NCBI RefSeq assembly: GCF_000238775.2 | Contig: NZ_AFEJ02000001.1 | Location: forward strand, 3,286,001 to 3,350,000 | Direction of reading: 5' to 3' | DNA: 64,000 nt | DNA from: Acaryochloris sp. CCMEE 5410 | GTDB lineage: Bacteria > Cyanobacteriota > Cyanobacteriia > Thermosynechococcales > Thermosynechococcaceae | Part shown: piece after piece, positions 17,347 to 25,883 of the stretch | How the letters are laid out: every line of letters starts with the position of its first letter | Numbering within the stretch: the stretch's first letter is position 1 | The notes under the pieces: model-generated | The model's input: only the letters and a program-made list of their open reading frames with translations | The model's database searches: none | What the model was told of the DNA's origin: nothing | Made by a program: the position numbers and the translations under genes

Positions 17347-18819
17347 ATGCTGGCTAAGCCTCAAACCATTCTGCCTTCTCCACAACTTGCAATTAATCCC
17401 CGTGGGTTTGAGTTGTGGTATCAACCGGTGTATGACGTTTCTTCAGGGAACGTTCTTCAAAATGAAGTGCTTTTACGATGGCGGGATACCCAAGGGCTGA
17501 TCCATCGGCCGAAAGAGTTTATGCCAATGGTTCAAAATGCGGATGCTGAGCCATGGTTAGATCGCTATGTGACGGGACAGGCCATTGCCCAATTAAAGCA
17601 ACACGCTCACCTCAAGCTTTCTATTAATTTATCAAAGCGCATTGTCGAAGATCGCTTTATCGCCGAAGATATTTACGATCTGTTGGTCAACCACAGCGTT
17701 CAACCGCACCAACTTCACTTTGAAGTATCAGAAGCGAGTCTGGCCAAAAATTTTCAGGATTCAGTTGCTTTAATCCGAGATCTTAAAGAGCTCGGATGCT
17801 CCGTCACCTTAGACAATTTTGCTAATCAACATCTCACCTTTCTGCAGTGGGAAAAACTAGGAGTTGATGCCGTTAAAATCGACCCGTCTTTGATTCGCGA
17901 CCTAAGACAAGATTCGCCCCAAACGCGATTGGCCAAAGCCATCATAGAAACCAGTACCGCCTTGGGACAACCTGCGATCGCAACTTCCGTAGACGCTTAC
18001 GCCACCTCTCGTCACTTGGTGAATCTCAGCTTTAAGTCCGCCCAGGGGTATCACTTCAAGCCTCCTAGCGATCACCCTTGGCTCACAAACACAGTTGATA
18101 TTTTAGGGGTTCCCATTGATAACGTGACCCAAGACGAGTTGCTCCAGGAACTGAAATCGGGCATCGTTTTTACTCCTAATGTTGACCATCTCATGAATCT
18201 GAAGCAGGATGAAGAGTTTCGAGCTGCCTACAACATCGCCGACTACAAAATTTGCGACAGCCAGATTCTTTACTTTTCCTCTCATTTCCTTGGCTCACCG
18301 ATCAAAGAAAAGATTTCAGGGTCAGATTTATTCCCCGCCTTTTACACCTATCACAAAGATAATCCAGACATCACCATTTTTCTGTTAGGTGCTGCGCCAG
18401 GCGTAGCCGCTCAAGCGCAACAAAACATCAATGCCCGTGTGGGCCGTGATATCGTTGTTGGTTCTTACTCTCCCTCCTATGGTTTTGAAAACAACCCCGA
18501 GGAATGTGCAGAGATTATCGAACGGATTCATCACTCTGGAGCAACGGTTCTTGCCATTGGGGTCGGATCGCCCAAGCAAGAGCGATGGATTTATCGGTAT
18601 CGTCAACAGCTAGCAGAGTCTGTAAATATTATTTTTGCCATTGGTGGCACTTTAGATTTTGAGGCTGGTACTCAAAAACGGGCTCCAAAACTCATCAGCA
18701 CCATGGGCGTTGAGTGGCTCTTTCGCCTGATGGGTGAACCGAAACGCCTCTGGAAGCGTTATTTAATTAACGACCTGCCATTCTTGAAATTAATGCTGCA
18801 TCAAAAATTTGATCGCTAA
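17347..18819 (+). CDS. Degenerate EAL domain fused to WecG/TagA/CpsF glycosyltransferase
   Basis: 490 residues in two domains. Residues about 15-240 form an EAL fold: EVL at 40-42 replaces EAL, INLS and FEVSE are kept, but DDFG is DNFAN (near 156), the AEGVE block reads ATSVDA (near 212), and KID and GYHFKPP are kept. Loss of the second Asp and of the late Glu argues against c-di-GMP hydrolysis but permits binding. Residues about 250-480 are a GT26 WecG/TagA domain (TPNVDHLMNL, CDSQIL, GVGSPKQERW, GGTLDFEAG-RAP). The domain order suggests a nucleotide-controlled transfer of an N-acetyl-hexosamine-type sugar to a lipid carrier. Confidence 0.88.
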   Translation: MLAKPQTILPSPQLAINPRGFELWYQPVYDVSSGNVLQNEVLLRWRDTQGLIHRPKEFMPMVQNADAEPWLDRYVTGQAIAQLKQHAHLKLSINLSKRIVEDRFIAEDIYDLLVNHSVQPHQLHFEVSEASLAKNFQDSVALIRDLKELGCSVTLDNFANQHLTFLQWEKLGVDAVKIDPSLIRDLRQDSPQTRLAKAIIETSTALGQPAIATSVDAYATSRHLVNLSFKSAQGYHFKPPSDHPWLTNTVDILGVPIDNVTQDELLQELKSGIVFTPNVDHLMNLKQDEEFRAAYNIADYKICDSQILYFSSHFLGSPIKEKISGSDLFPAFYTYHKDNPDITIFLLGAAPGVAAQAQQNINARVGRDIVVGSYSPSYGFENNPEECAEIIERIHHSGATVLAIGVGSPKQERWIYRYRQQLAESVNIIFAIGGTLDFEAGTQKRAPKLISTMGVEWLFRLMGEPKRLWKRYLINDLPFLKLMLHQKFDR

Positions 18820-18944
18820 TGCGTTCTACCAGCTGCTTCTAACAGCGATTTAATCTATAACTCCCATTCTTACCGCTGAGTGAACAGTGGGTTGTCTTGT
18901 TCGACTGCACAAGCCATGATGAAAACAGTTGTTATGCAGCCCCT

Positions 18945-19364
18945 ATGGATACAGAACACCAACGCTTAACTCTACAAATTTTGATCGGTTCAGCCTGGGT
19001 AGACCATACGCTTAGTGAACCCGAAGTCACCTATCTCAAACAGGTACTGGATCGTTACCATCTGACGCAGGATAACGAGTTACAGGCCCTTCTCCAAGAG
19101 CCGGTTTCCGCTCAACAAACTGAACGCTGGATCGTTGAGTTTTTAAGACAAACCAACCAAGAAGAACGACTGAAACTCTTGGTAGCCATCGGTAATCTAT
19201 TAATTGCCGATGATGTGGTGTCAGAGATAGAGCATGACCTACTCGATGAATACCATGCCCTGATGGCTCAGATCCCTGATGATCCACACCACATTACCAA
19301 CTTAGTCAGAAATATTGGCTCTTACGTTAACAAAGCCCTGCAAACCCTAGCCCACTTGTCCTAA
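18945..19364 (+). CDS. TerB-like protein
   Basis: About 139 residues from the ATG at 18945 (MDTEHQRLTL). The frame is open further upstream to a TTG at 18897, but family alignment favours the later start. Helical, with acidic pairs typical of TerB (VDHTLSEPEVTYL; ADDVVSEIEHDLL). TerB-fold proteins bind divalent metal and are linked to stress or membrane surveillance. The stop overlaps the stop of the convergent M23 gene. Confidence 0.75.
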   Translation: MDTEHQRLTLQILIGSAWVDHTLSEPEVTYLKQVLDRYHLTQDNELQALLQEPVSAQQTERWIVEFLRQTNQEERLKLLVAIGNLLIADDVVSEIEHDLLDEYHALMAQIPDDPHHITNLVRNIGSYVNKALQTLAHLS

Positions 19365-20320
19365 GGTGCAGCAGCAAAGCCCTGGTCTCGCAGCTGCTTA
19401 GACACCATATAGGGTTTTGGATCGACTGCATTTTCATTACGATAAATCGAGTAATGCAAATGAGTCCCTGTCGATCGCCCCGTACTGCCCATAAAGCCCA
19501 ACAACTGTCCTCGCTTAACAGACGTATTGGGTTTAACCGTTAGCTTAGAAAGATGAGCATACAGGGTTTGGTATCCATACCCATGCTGAATCACCACATG
19601 ATACCCATAGCCACCGGAATAACCGGCTCGCTCAATCTTGCCGTTGGCTGTTGCATAGATGGGAGACCCATAATCTCCCAATAAATCTATGCCGTCATGG
19701 ATTTCAGCACGCCCCCCAAAAGGACCGGGGCGTAAACCAAAATCAGATGAAATAGGACTGTGACCTTTCGTCGGCTTACCTTGAGGCAGAGCCGCATTAC
19801 GAGCTTCTTCTGCCTGTAACGTCTTTTCTAGCGCCGGTTGAACCTGCTGCTTCAGGCGAGAAGCTAATGCAGGCAAGCGGGTTTTGGCAAATTGGAGCTG
19901 CTGTTCCGTATCCAACACGACGGCAACTCCACCTTTACCACCCTTATCTTCTAGTTTGATTTGTTGGCGTCCTACCTGGGATAATCCAGTTCGCTGGCGG
20001 AGTTTTTCGACTTCTTCGTCTAAGACTTCCAGCTTGACTTGCTGGCGCTCTGCTTTGGATAATCCAGCTCGCTGACGAAGTTTTTCGACTTCTCCGTCTA
20101 GAACTTCTAGTTCTTCTAACACTTCAGCAGCTGATTCTGATAGCTGATCATGCCTTTGCTGCAATGCGTAAAACGTTTTACCAGCCCAGACTGCAGGAAC
20201 AGCAGCCATTGATAAGCCCAAAATGATGAGGATAGGACTAACCGAGAATTTGACGGAACGTTGTCCTGTTAGAGTAATCAAGATCCGAAAGCGTTTCGGG
20301 ATCGGAAGGAGAGAACGCAT
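19361..20320 (-). CDS. M23 (LytM-type) peptidase with coiled coil and membrane anchor
   Basis: About 319 residues from MRSLLPIPKR. An N-terminal transmembrane segment (FSVSPILIILGLSMAAVPAV) is followed by a coiled coil containing two nearly identical 24-residue units (LEVLD-EVEKLRQR), a linker, and a C-terminal LytM domain. The zinc-site residues are present: H and D of EIHDGIDL, and HLH in GTHLHYSIY. It likely acts on peptidoglycan on the periplasmic side, as an amidase or endopeptidase, or as an activator like EnvC/NlpD. An upstream ATG (20335) is possible but less likely. Confidence 0.88.
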   Translation of the reverse strand: MRSLLPIPKRFRILITLTGQRSVKFSVSPILIILGLSMAAVPAVWAGKTFYALQQRHDQLSESAAEVLEELEVLDGEVEKLRQRAGLSKAERQQVKLEVLDEEVEKLRQRTGLSQVGRQQIKLEDKGGKGGVAVVLDTEQQLQFAKTRLPALASRLKQQVQPALEKTLQAEEARNAALPQGKPTKGHSPISSDFGLRPGPFGGRAEIHDGIDLLGDYGSPIYATANGKIERAGYSGGYGYHVVIQHGYGYQTLYAHLSKLTVKPNTSVKRGQLLGFMGSTGRSTGTHLHYSIYRNENAVDPKPYMVSKQLRDQGFAAAP

Positions 20321-20703
20321 AGAGGCCCAACACAAAGGATTCGTGAAGAATCATATCAAATTATGAGGCCAATATTAAATTTTTCTTAAAAACCAAGGCA
20401 AATACTAGACTTGGGGGTGCAGAAAAATTGTTTGCAGACCACTCTGTTGAACCTATCGATAGGTTTGGCCCCAATTTCAGTCAATATGATCGCTGCTTGC
20501 CAAAATTTTCTCTAGGCAAATATTCTTACATGCTCCTGCTTCTATAGAACAGGGCCAGTTGTGAATGGGTATGATGAGAATAGGGAGAATGCAACATCCA
20601 TACCTTAAACCTATCACCCTGATTCAATTCCCTTATCCACAGTAAGTAGTGGATTGATATATTCTAAGAACAGCTTTGCATAGCTCAATACATTTTTAGA
20701 CTT

Positions 20704-20826
20704 ATGGATCTCAAAACCATCCTTGTTGGATTAACACCCATTTTCATCGTTCTATGCCTATTTTTTGGGACCAAAAATGGGTTCTATGATTCTGATGATT
20801 ATCATGGCAATGGCTCTGCCCATTAG
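20704..20826 (+). CDS. 40-residue single-span membrane protein
   Basis: ATG at 20704 opens a 40-residue frame: a short cytosolic end, a hydrophobic helix (TILVGLTPIFIVLCLFF), then an aromatic/acidic tail ending DDYHGNGSAH. The size and shape match small subunits of photosynthetic or NDH-1 complexes, and it looks conserved in cyanobacteria. I do not assign a name. It precedes a (2Fe-2S) protein by 31 bases in the same direction and may be cotranscribed with it. Confidence 0.65.
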   Translation: MDLKTILVGLTPIFIVLCLFFGTKNGFYDSDDYHGNGSAH

Positions 20827-20857
20827 TCTTCACTAATCCCTGTCCCTGGTTTCACGA

Positions 20858-21292
20858 ATGACTCAAAAGCCTTCCAAGGAAACAGCAGTGACCACTGCCC
20901 ATCCTCAAGAGTCTGCATTACAAAAAACAGTGAAGGCGCTGGGTTTAGCAAAGATCCAGCGTCACATTTTTATCTGTGCCGATCAAACGGTGGATAAATG
21001 TTGTGATAAGGCAGCCAGTATAGAAGCTTGGACTTACCTCAAAAAGCGATTGAGGGAGCTAGGCTTAGACCAACCAACGGACAACTGCGTTTTCCGCACT
21101 AAAGCCAATTGTCTGCGTGTCTGCCAGCAAGGTCCAATTATCGTAATTTATCCGGATGGCGTTTGGTATCATTCCGCTACGCCACCCGTGCTTGAAAGGA
21201 TTATCCAAGAACATTTACTGAAGAACCAAATCATTTCAGAATTTCTGTTCCTTCAGCATCCTTTACCTGAACACCTGGTAAAGACTGAATAG
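20858..21292 (+). CDS. Thioredoxin-fold (2Fe-2S) ferredoxin
   Basis: 144 residues. Cluster ligands are visible as FICADQTVDKCCD and NCLRVCQQGP, the pattern of NuoE-like/Shethna-type (2Fe-2S) proteins. It is soluble and probably a cytosolic electron carrier; its partner is not identifiable from the neighbours. The start at 20858 is the first ATG. Confidence 0.85.
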   Translation: MTQKPSKETAVTTAHPQESALQKTVKALGLAKIQRHIFICADQTVDKCCDKAASIEAWTYLKKRLRELGLDQPTDNCVFRTKANCLRVCQQGPIIVIYPDGVWYHSATPPVLERIIQEHLLKNQIISEFLFLQHPLPEHLVKTE

Positions 21293-21296
21293 CACT

Positions 21297-22049
21297 TTAT
21301 TCACTTTGAGTGGTAGGCGTAGGAGAAAGTTGAGGCTCTTGTTGGCTCACCCAATACCATCCTCCCAGTCCAGCCAAGATAATGAGCACAATGGGCACAC
21401 TCAACATCCATAGCCGCGGTTGTTGGCGAACAATCAAGGTTTGTTTTTGTCGCCTATCATCCGCTTTCCGAGGGTTAGAGCTCACTGCCGTGGACTCCGG
21501 CATGGTATCCAGAGCAGCAGGACCTGAATTCGCCTGGGAAAGGATAGCAGCAGGATCTCGAGCAAGACGGGTTTTGGCCGTCGGCGATGCAGCCAATTCT
21601 GCTTCGGCAGCGACCACTGTTGCTTTAGGATTCACGGCATCAGATTTGAGACGCTGAAAATCCGTGGATTCCAAATACCGGATAAATTCTGCTTCTCCCA
21701 TCGACACTACCAGGTAGGACGCTTTAATCTTGCGTCCTAGACCAATGCGATCGCCATCCGCTAGTTCTTGAGAACTACACCGCTTGTCATTGACGAAGAC
21801 CCCATTAGCACTGCGGTTGCCTTCAGAGTCTCCATCAATAAGTCGGTAACGATAGGTGCTTTTTCCAGGAGTCGGCAAGCGCAGAAGAATGGCATGCTTA
21901 CGAGAAATCGTGGGAGAATCCAGCACGATAGCGTTAGACTCATCTCGCCCAATAGAATAGGCTGCTGAGTCAAGGGCAATCGCACGACGTTTACCATCGT
22001 TAATAACCAGAACGTGCCGTTCAGAAGAATCGTTTTTAGGGTCGTGCAT
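21297..22049 (-). CDS. FHA-domain protein with C-terminal membrane anchor
   Basis: 250 residues. The FHA domain occupies about 12-118 with GRDESNAIVL and SRKHAIL supplying the phosphothreonine-binding Arg, Ser and His, and NGVFVND as the conserved loop. A low-complexity linker leads to one transmembrane helix (VPIVLIILAGLGGWYWV). Such proteins recruit phosphothreonine partners at the membrane. It converges on the (2Fe-2S) protein with a 4-base gap. Confidence 0.88.
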   Translation of the reverse strand: MHDPKNDSSERHVLVINDGKRRAIALDSAAYSIGRDESNAIVLDSPTISRKHAILLRLPTPGKSTYRYRLIDGDSEGNRSANGVFVNDKRCSSQELADGDRIGLGRKIKASYLVVSMGEAEFIRYLESTDFQRLKSDAVNPKATVVAAEAELAASPTAKTRLARDPAAILSQANSGPAALDTMPESTAVSSNPRKADDRRQKQTLIVRQQPRLWMLSVPIVLIILAGLGGWYWVSQQEPQLSPTPTTQSE

Positions 22050-22151
22050 GTTAGGGAAATTCCTGAGGAAACCGTAAAATCAGCCTACATAAGACATCAA
22101 CGCTAACTTCCCTCATCTAAAAGGGCTGGACAGCCATCTCGCTAGAGGCAT

Positions 22152-22253
22152 CGCAACAACCGTCAGCAGACGTTGTGCGGATGAGGGCGCCAGGGTTAAA
22201 ATCTTGCAGCAAGGGAGTTCCCTGACTCAGGAACCGCAAGTCAAGATTTTACC
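22152..22253. other. Structured intergenic segment with two inverted repeats
   Basis: CGCAACAAC near 22152 pairs with GTTGTGCG near 22172-22179. GGTTAAAATCTTG (22194 on) pairs with CAAGATTTTACC (to 22253), with GTTCC/GGAAC nested inside. It lies in the divergent gap between the FHA gene and the ferredoxin gene. It might be a leader RNA or a double terminator; no known riboswitch class was recognised. Confidence 0.45.
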
Positions 22254-22397
22254 TGTTCTCAAAATTGAAGTTGTCTATACCTAGGATTCCCAACCTCCAC
22301 ACCTTTTCAAGCGTCACCCCCTTGGTTTTGGGAAAGAATATGAAACAATAGAGGCTAATCCCTCATAAGCCCATCAAAGGTTACAGTTGTTGATTCC

Positions 22398-22718
22398 ATG
22401 TCACAGACTTATTCCGTAGAGATTCACCATCAAGGCGCCGTCCATATGGTGAGCGTCCCTGAAGACACCACAATTTTGCAAGCTGCTCAGGATGCTGGAG
22501 TTGATTTACCTAGCTCTTGCTGTGCTGGCGTATGTACGACTTGTGCCTCGTTAATCTTGGAAGGTGAAGTAGAACAAGAAGATGCAATGGGGTTAGGACC
22601 CGATTTATTGGACCAGGGATATGCACTATTATGTGTCGCCTACCCCCGGTCAGATATCAAGCTTGAATCTGACAAAGAAGAGCTGGTATACAAATTACAA
22701 TTTGGGCAATCTCAGTAA
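22398..22718 (+). CDS. Plant-type [2Fe-2S] ferredoxin
   Basis: 106 residues. The C-x4-C-x2-C block (SCCAGVCTTC) and the distant fourth cysteine (YALLCVAYP) are complete. Acidic overall, consistent with cytosolic electron transfer. It is not closely like PetF near the cluster (CCAGVC instead of CRAGAC), so it is an alternative ferredoxin with an unknown partner. A small gene and the DUF3326 gene follow in the same direction. Confidence 0.9.
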   Translation: MSQTYSVEIHHQGAVHMVSVPEDTTILQAAQDAGVDLPSSCCAGVCTTCASLILEGEVEQEDAMGLGPDLLDQGYALLCVAYPRSDIKLESDKEELVYKLQFGQSQ

Positions 22719-22770
22719 CTGGGTCAACCCCATTGCCACTGCATTGCCGTCAACATTGGAGATAAACATC

Positions 22771-22959
22771 ATGACCACTCATTTTATTGAGGCTGAAATT
22801 GAGCTAGATACTTCAACTACAGAGTTGCAAGCTAATATCGAAGCCAAGCTCCGGGAACAAGGTGAGCCTTTGCGCTGGGCTGTTACGGATGTTCAGTCGG
22901 AGACGGCGACCGTTGAAGCAGTGGTGCTCAAGCCAGAGGAAACCGTCTCATCTCGCTAA
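22771..22959 (+). CDS. Small conserved protein upstream of DUF3326 gene
   Basis: 62 residues from the ATG at 22771 (MTTHFIEAEIELDTST). Soluble and acidic, with no recognised domain. The spacing and the overlap of its stop (22957-22959) with the open frame of the DUF3326 gene suggest translational coupling. The frame is open further upstream but would overlap the ferredoxin. Confidence 0.65.
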   Translation: MTTHFIEAEIELDTSTTELQANIEAKLREQGEPLRWAVTDVQSETATVEAVVLKPEETVSSR

Positions 22960-24014
22960 CTGCTCGGCCTTTTACCGTTGTCTTATTAATACCAACAGGC
23001 ATTGGGGCAGCAATTGGTGGTTATGCAGGAGATGCAATTCCGGTCATTCGAACCTTGTCCGTAGTTTGCGATCGCATCATCACCCATCCCAATGTTCTCA
23101 ATGGAGCCCAACTCTACTGGCCCATCCCCAATGCTTGGTATGTCGAAGGCTATGGGTTAGATCAATTTGCTGCTGGACGATGGGGGCTACGACCGGTCCA
23201 CCAGAACCGAATCGGCGTCGTTCTCGACCAAGCCATTGAACCTGAGTTACGCCTGCGGCACTTGCAGGCTATTGATGCTGCCCGCGCGACATTAGGGATA
23301 AGCATCACAGATGTCTGTGTGACGGATACGCCTTTAGGAGTCACCCTTAAAACCGCTGATTCTGGGGCCACCTGGGGCACGCTGGATCAACCTGATAGCT
23401 TGCTGCGGGCCGTCGAACATCTGCTCAATGACCGGGCCACGAGTGCGATCGCACTCGTGGCCCGGTTCCCTGATGACTTAGACAGCGACATGCTTCAAGC
23501 CTATCGCCAAGGCCAAGGGGTCGATGCTTTAGCCGGTGCTGAGGCAGTCATTAGCCATCTAGTCGTCCAGCAGTTTCAAATCCCCTGTGCCCATGCTCCT
23601 GCCCTCTCCCCCTTACCGCTAGATCCACACTTAAATCCACGGGCCGCAGCCGAAGAACTGGGCTATACCTTTTTACCCTCCGTTTTAGTCGGTTTATCGC
23701 GAGCCCCTCAGTTTATTCAAGACTCCGCTCAGCCTACCGATCTCTGGCAGGATCAAGTCGATGCGGTAGTTGTCCCAGCCAGCGCCTGCGGTAGCGGTGC
23801 CATCCTCAGTTTAAACGCTACCCCAGCTCACATCATTACGGTGATGGACAATACCACCACCATGCATGCAACAGCTCAGAGCTTAGGTATTGAGAGTATT
23901 CCCGTACAGTCCTATGCCGAAGCCGTGGGTGTGCTTGCAGCTTCTAAAGCAGGGGTTGATGTAAAAGCATTACGTCCAGATATTCCCTCCTTGATCCCTC
24001 GGGACATGGTTTAA
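22956..24014 (+). CDS. DUF3326 protein, start codon unclear
   Basis: The conserved N-terminus (PFTVVLLIPTGIGAAIGGYA) is encoded in the frame from about 22965, yet no ATG, GTG or TTG occurs in that frame between its preceding stop (near 22915) and a TTG at 23055, which lies after this block. Translation probably starts at a rare codon (ATC at 22950, or CTA at 22956), possibly coupled to the 62-residue gene, whose stop overlaps. About 350 residues; DUF3326 proteins are cyanobacterial/plastid-lineage and of unknown function. Coordinates give the estimated, not proven, start. Confidence 0.75.
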   Translation, partial: LTARPFTVVLLIPTGIGAAIGGYAGDAIPVIRTLSVVCDRIITHPNVLNGAQLYWPIPNAWYVEGYGLDQFAAGRWGLRPVHQNRIGVVLDQAIEPELRLRHLQAIDAARATLGISITDVCVTDTPLGVTLKTADSGATWGTLDQPDSLLRAVEHLLNDRATSAIALVARFPDDLDSDMLQAYRQGQGVDALAGAEAVISHLVVQQFQIPCAHAPALSPLPLDPHLNPRAAAEELGYTFLPSVLVGLSRAPQFIQDSAQPTDLWQDQVDAVVVPASACGSGAILSLNATPAHIITVMDNTTTMHATAQSLGIESIPVQSYAEAVGVLAASKAGVDVKALRPDIPSLIPRDMV

Positions 24015-24093
24015 TCTGCGACTCCCCCCACACGATGCGGTCTTTCGCATTAACTGATAGGTTATAGAGGTATTTGAAACTTATGATATCTCT

Positions 24094-24699
24094 GTGGTTG
24101 ATCGCCCTAATCAGCAGCCTGAACTAGAGTCCCTAACCCGCACACAAGTCTTGATTGCCATGGGGGTAACAGCATTGCTGTTACTATTCCTGGCTAAGGT
24201 TTTCCAATATTTTGGTAATTTTGCAACCTTGCCCATGACGTGGCAATCGCAACAGGCTGTTTTGGGTATCGGCATTGGCTTCGGGATTACAGCTGCGAGT
24301 GCTATTATCTATCAGTTATGGCCCCAGTATCGGCTCTCTGCATCCTTATATTTGCAGCTCGTTATTCAGCCCCTCGTCTGGACTGACTTAATCTGGTTAG
24401 GGCTGTTACCGGGCTTGAGTGAAGAATTATTATTTCGAGGTGTGATCTTCCCAATGGTAGGTCTGAATTGGGTGGGTCTCATTTTATCGAGCATCGTTTT
24501 TGGGGTCCTGCATCTGAATAGTCCCCAACAATGGTCTTATGTGGTTTGGGTAACCGTCGTTGGCTTTGTGCTCGGTTATAGCGCTTGGAGCACAGGCAAT
24601 TTACTAGTGCCTGTCATTGCCCATATCACCACCAATATCATTACGGGAGTGTCATGGAAAATCACTCACCCTCCCCAGCATCCCTTGGGCAAAACCTAG
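24094..24699 (+). CDS. CPBP-family intramembrane metalloprotease
   Basis: 201 residues from a GTG start, with about six hydrophobic helices. The CPBP (Abi/CAAX) motifs are intact: EE-x3-R in SEELLFRG, the helix-borne His in FGVLHLN, and the C-terminal His in VIAHITTN. Family members cleave within membranes or act as modulators; no prenylated substrate is known in cyanobacteria. It converges on the sigma-like gene with a 1-base gap. Confidence 0.88.
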   Translation: MVDRPNQQPELESLTRTQVLIAMGVTALLLLFLAKVFQYFGNFATLPMTWQSQQAVLGIGIGFGITAASAIIYQLWPQYRLSASLYLQLVIQPLVWTDLIWLGLLPGLSEELLFRGVIFPMVGLNWVGLILSSIVFGVLHLNSPQQWSYVVWVTVVGFVLGYSAWSTGNLLVPVIAHITTNIITGVSWKITHPPQHPLGKT

Positions 24700-24700
24700 C

Positions 24701-25336
24701 CTAAGACGAGAACAAAGATGTTTGTGACGATGCCCTGAAATAAATGTCTTGAATATCCTGAGGCAATGCAGCTTGCAATGCTTGATAGGCTTCCTGTCGA
24801 TATTGGTTGATATCCTCAGGCGTAATATCTTGCCCTTCTGCCTGCAAAACCGCCTCAATCCGAGGGTCTTGCCAACGAAAGGTTTGGGACAGAACTAGAA
24901 TCAACCTCGGTAAAGGCGGCACGTGATCCAAAGCGATTTGGATATAGCACCATAAGGGTGGGGGAGCGGTTGACAAGGTGTATTGAATCGTTTCAACCGC
25001 AGGGAGCTGATCTTCCGTAATACAGGCAGCAACCTTATTGGTAATCCATGCCTGCAATGAAAAACTGGGTCCCCCTGTCTCCATCACCAAATGATTGAGC
25101 TCATAGAAGATATTGCGCCACACTCTGGCATATAGATAATCAACTTGGAGATGCGATCTCGCCATATTGCGCAGGAGAGCATAAGACATCGCGCCAAACC
25201 GACAAAAAAGAGCGATGAAGTATTTGCCCTCATCAGGATATTGCTGAAACCCTTGCACTAGCTCTTGGTCGCTGTAATTTTGCAACGACAGCACCAACGG
25301 ATGATTGGATTCTGGGAAGTCTGGCAGTTTCATCAT
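24701..25336 (-). CDS. Divergent ECF sigma-factor-like protein
   Basis: 211 residues, no membrane segments. The N-terminal YSDQELVQGFQQYPDEGKYF resembles sigma region 2.1, followed by an aromatic helix pair (YLYARVWRNIFYEL) at the region 2.2-2.3 position. The C-terminal half (LPRLILVLSQTFRWQ, then EDINQYRQEAYQAL) could be a weak region 4. A related protein group is common in cyanobacteria. DNA binding is not certain. Confidence 0.55.
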   Translation of the reverse strand: MMKLPDFPESNHPLVLSLQNYSDQELVQGFQQYPDEGKYFIALFCRFGAMSYALLRNMARSHLQVDYLYARVWRNIFYELNHLVMETGGPSFSLQAWITNKVAACITEDQLPAVETIQYTLSTAPPPLWCYIQIALDHVPPLPRLILVLSQTFRWQDPRIEAVLQAEGQDITPEDINQYRQEAYQALQAALPQDIQDIYFRASSQTSLFSS

Positions 25337-25526
25337 GGATATTCCATATTTCCTCAGTCTGGCGTGAGAAATTGAATCTCAAAATTATAAAGCTCAACTG
25401 ATACCCAAGTGATTTAAATGGTGGAGGAAGCTAGCTCATTGATAAACTTCGACAAAAATATCACAATCTAGACCCGAGAACCCTGCTGTCATCAATGAGA
25501 TCTGTTATGATCAGTTTTGCTCACCC

Positions 25527-25615
25527 GGAGAGGTGGCTGAGTGGTCGAAAGCGGCAGATTGCTAATCTGTTGTACGGTGAACTCCGTACCGAGGGTTCGA
25601 ATCCCTCCCTCTCCG
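25527..25615 (+). tRNA. tRNA-Ser(GCU)
   Basis: Acceptor GGAGAGG pairs with CCTCTCC, followed by discriminator G at 25615. The anticodon loop TTGCTAA has GCT. A long variable arm (GTACGGTGAACTCCGTAC) marks a class II serine tRNA. CCA is not encoded. Confidence 0.95.
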
Positions 25616-25646
25616 TTTTTTACAGCCTTTTGTTGGAGTCAATTTC

Positions 25647-25883
25647 ATGGGCAAAAAATGCCAATTAACGGGAAAAAAAGCAAATAATGCGTTTGCAGTT
25701 TCCCATTCCCACCGCCGAACCCACAAGTTGCAAGAAGCCAATTTGCAATGGAAGAGGGTTTGGTGGCCCCAAGAAAAGCGCTGGGTCAAGCTCCGACTAT
25801 CCACTAAAGCGATTAAGACTCTTGAGAAAAAAGGTCTAGCTGCTTTTGCTCGCGAAGCTGGGATTAACCTTAACCAGGTCTAG
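25647..25883 (+). CDS. rpmB: 50S ribosomal protein L28
   Basis: 78 residues, the normal bacterial length. [13 protein letters not shown] and [14 protein letters not shown] are standard L28 blocks. It follows tRNA-Ser by 31 bases and its stop codon overlaps the GTG start of the next gene, so the two are translationally coupled. Confidence 0.97.
   Translation: MGKKCQLTGKKANNAFAVSHSHRRTHKLQEANLQWKRVWWPQEKRWVKLRLSTKAIKTLEKKGLAAFAREAGINLNQV

Noticed and set aside
20704-20826. Naming the 40-residue protein as NdhP or NdhQ
   Set aside because: Shape and size fit, but I cannot verify the sequence match from memory, so no symbol is given.
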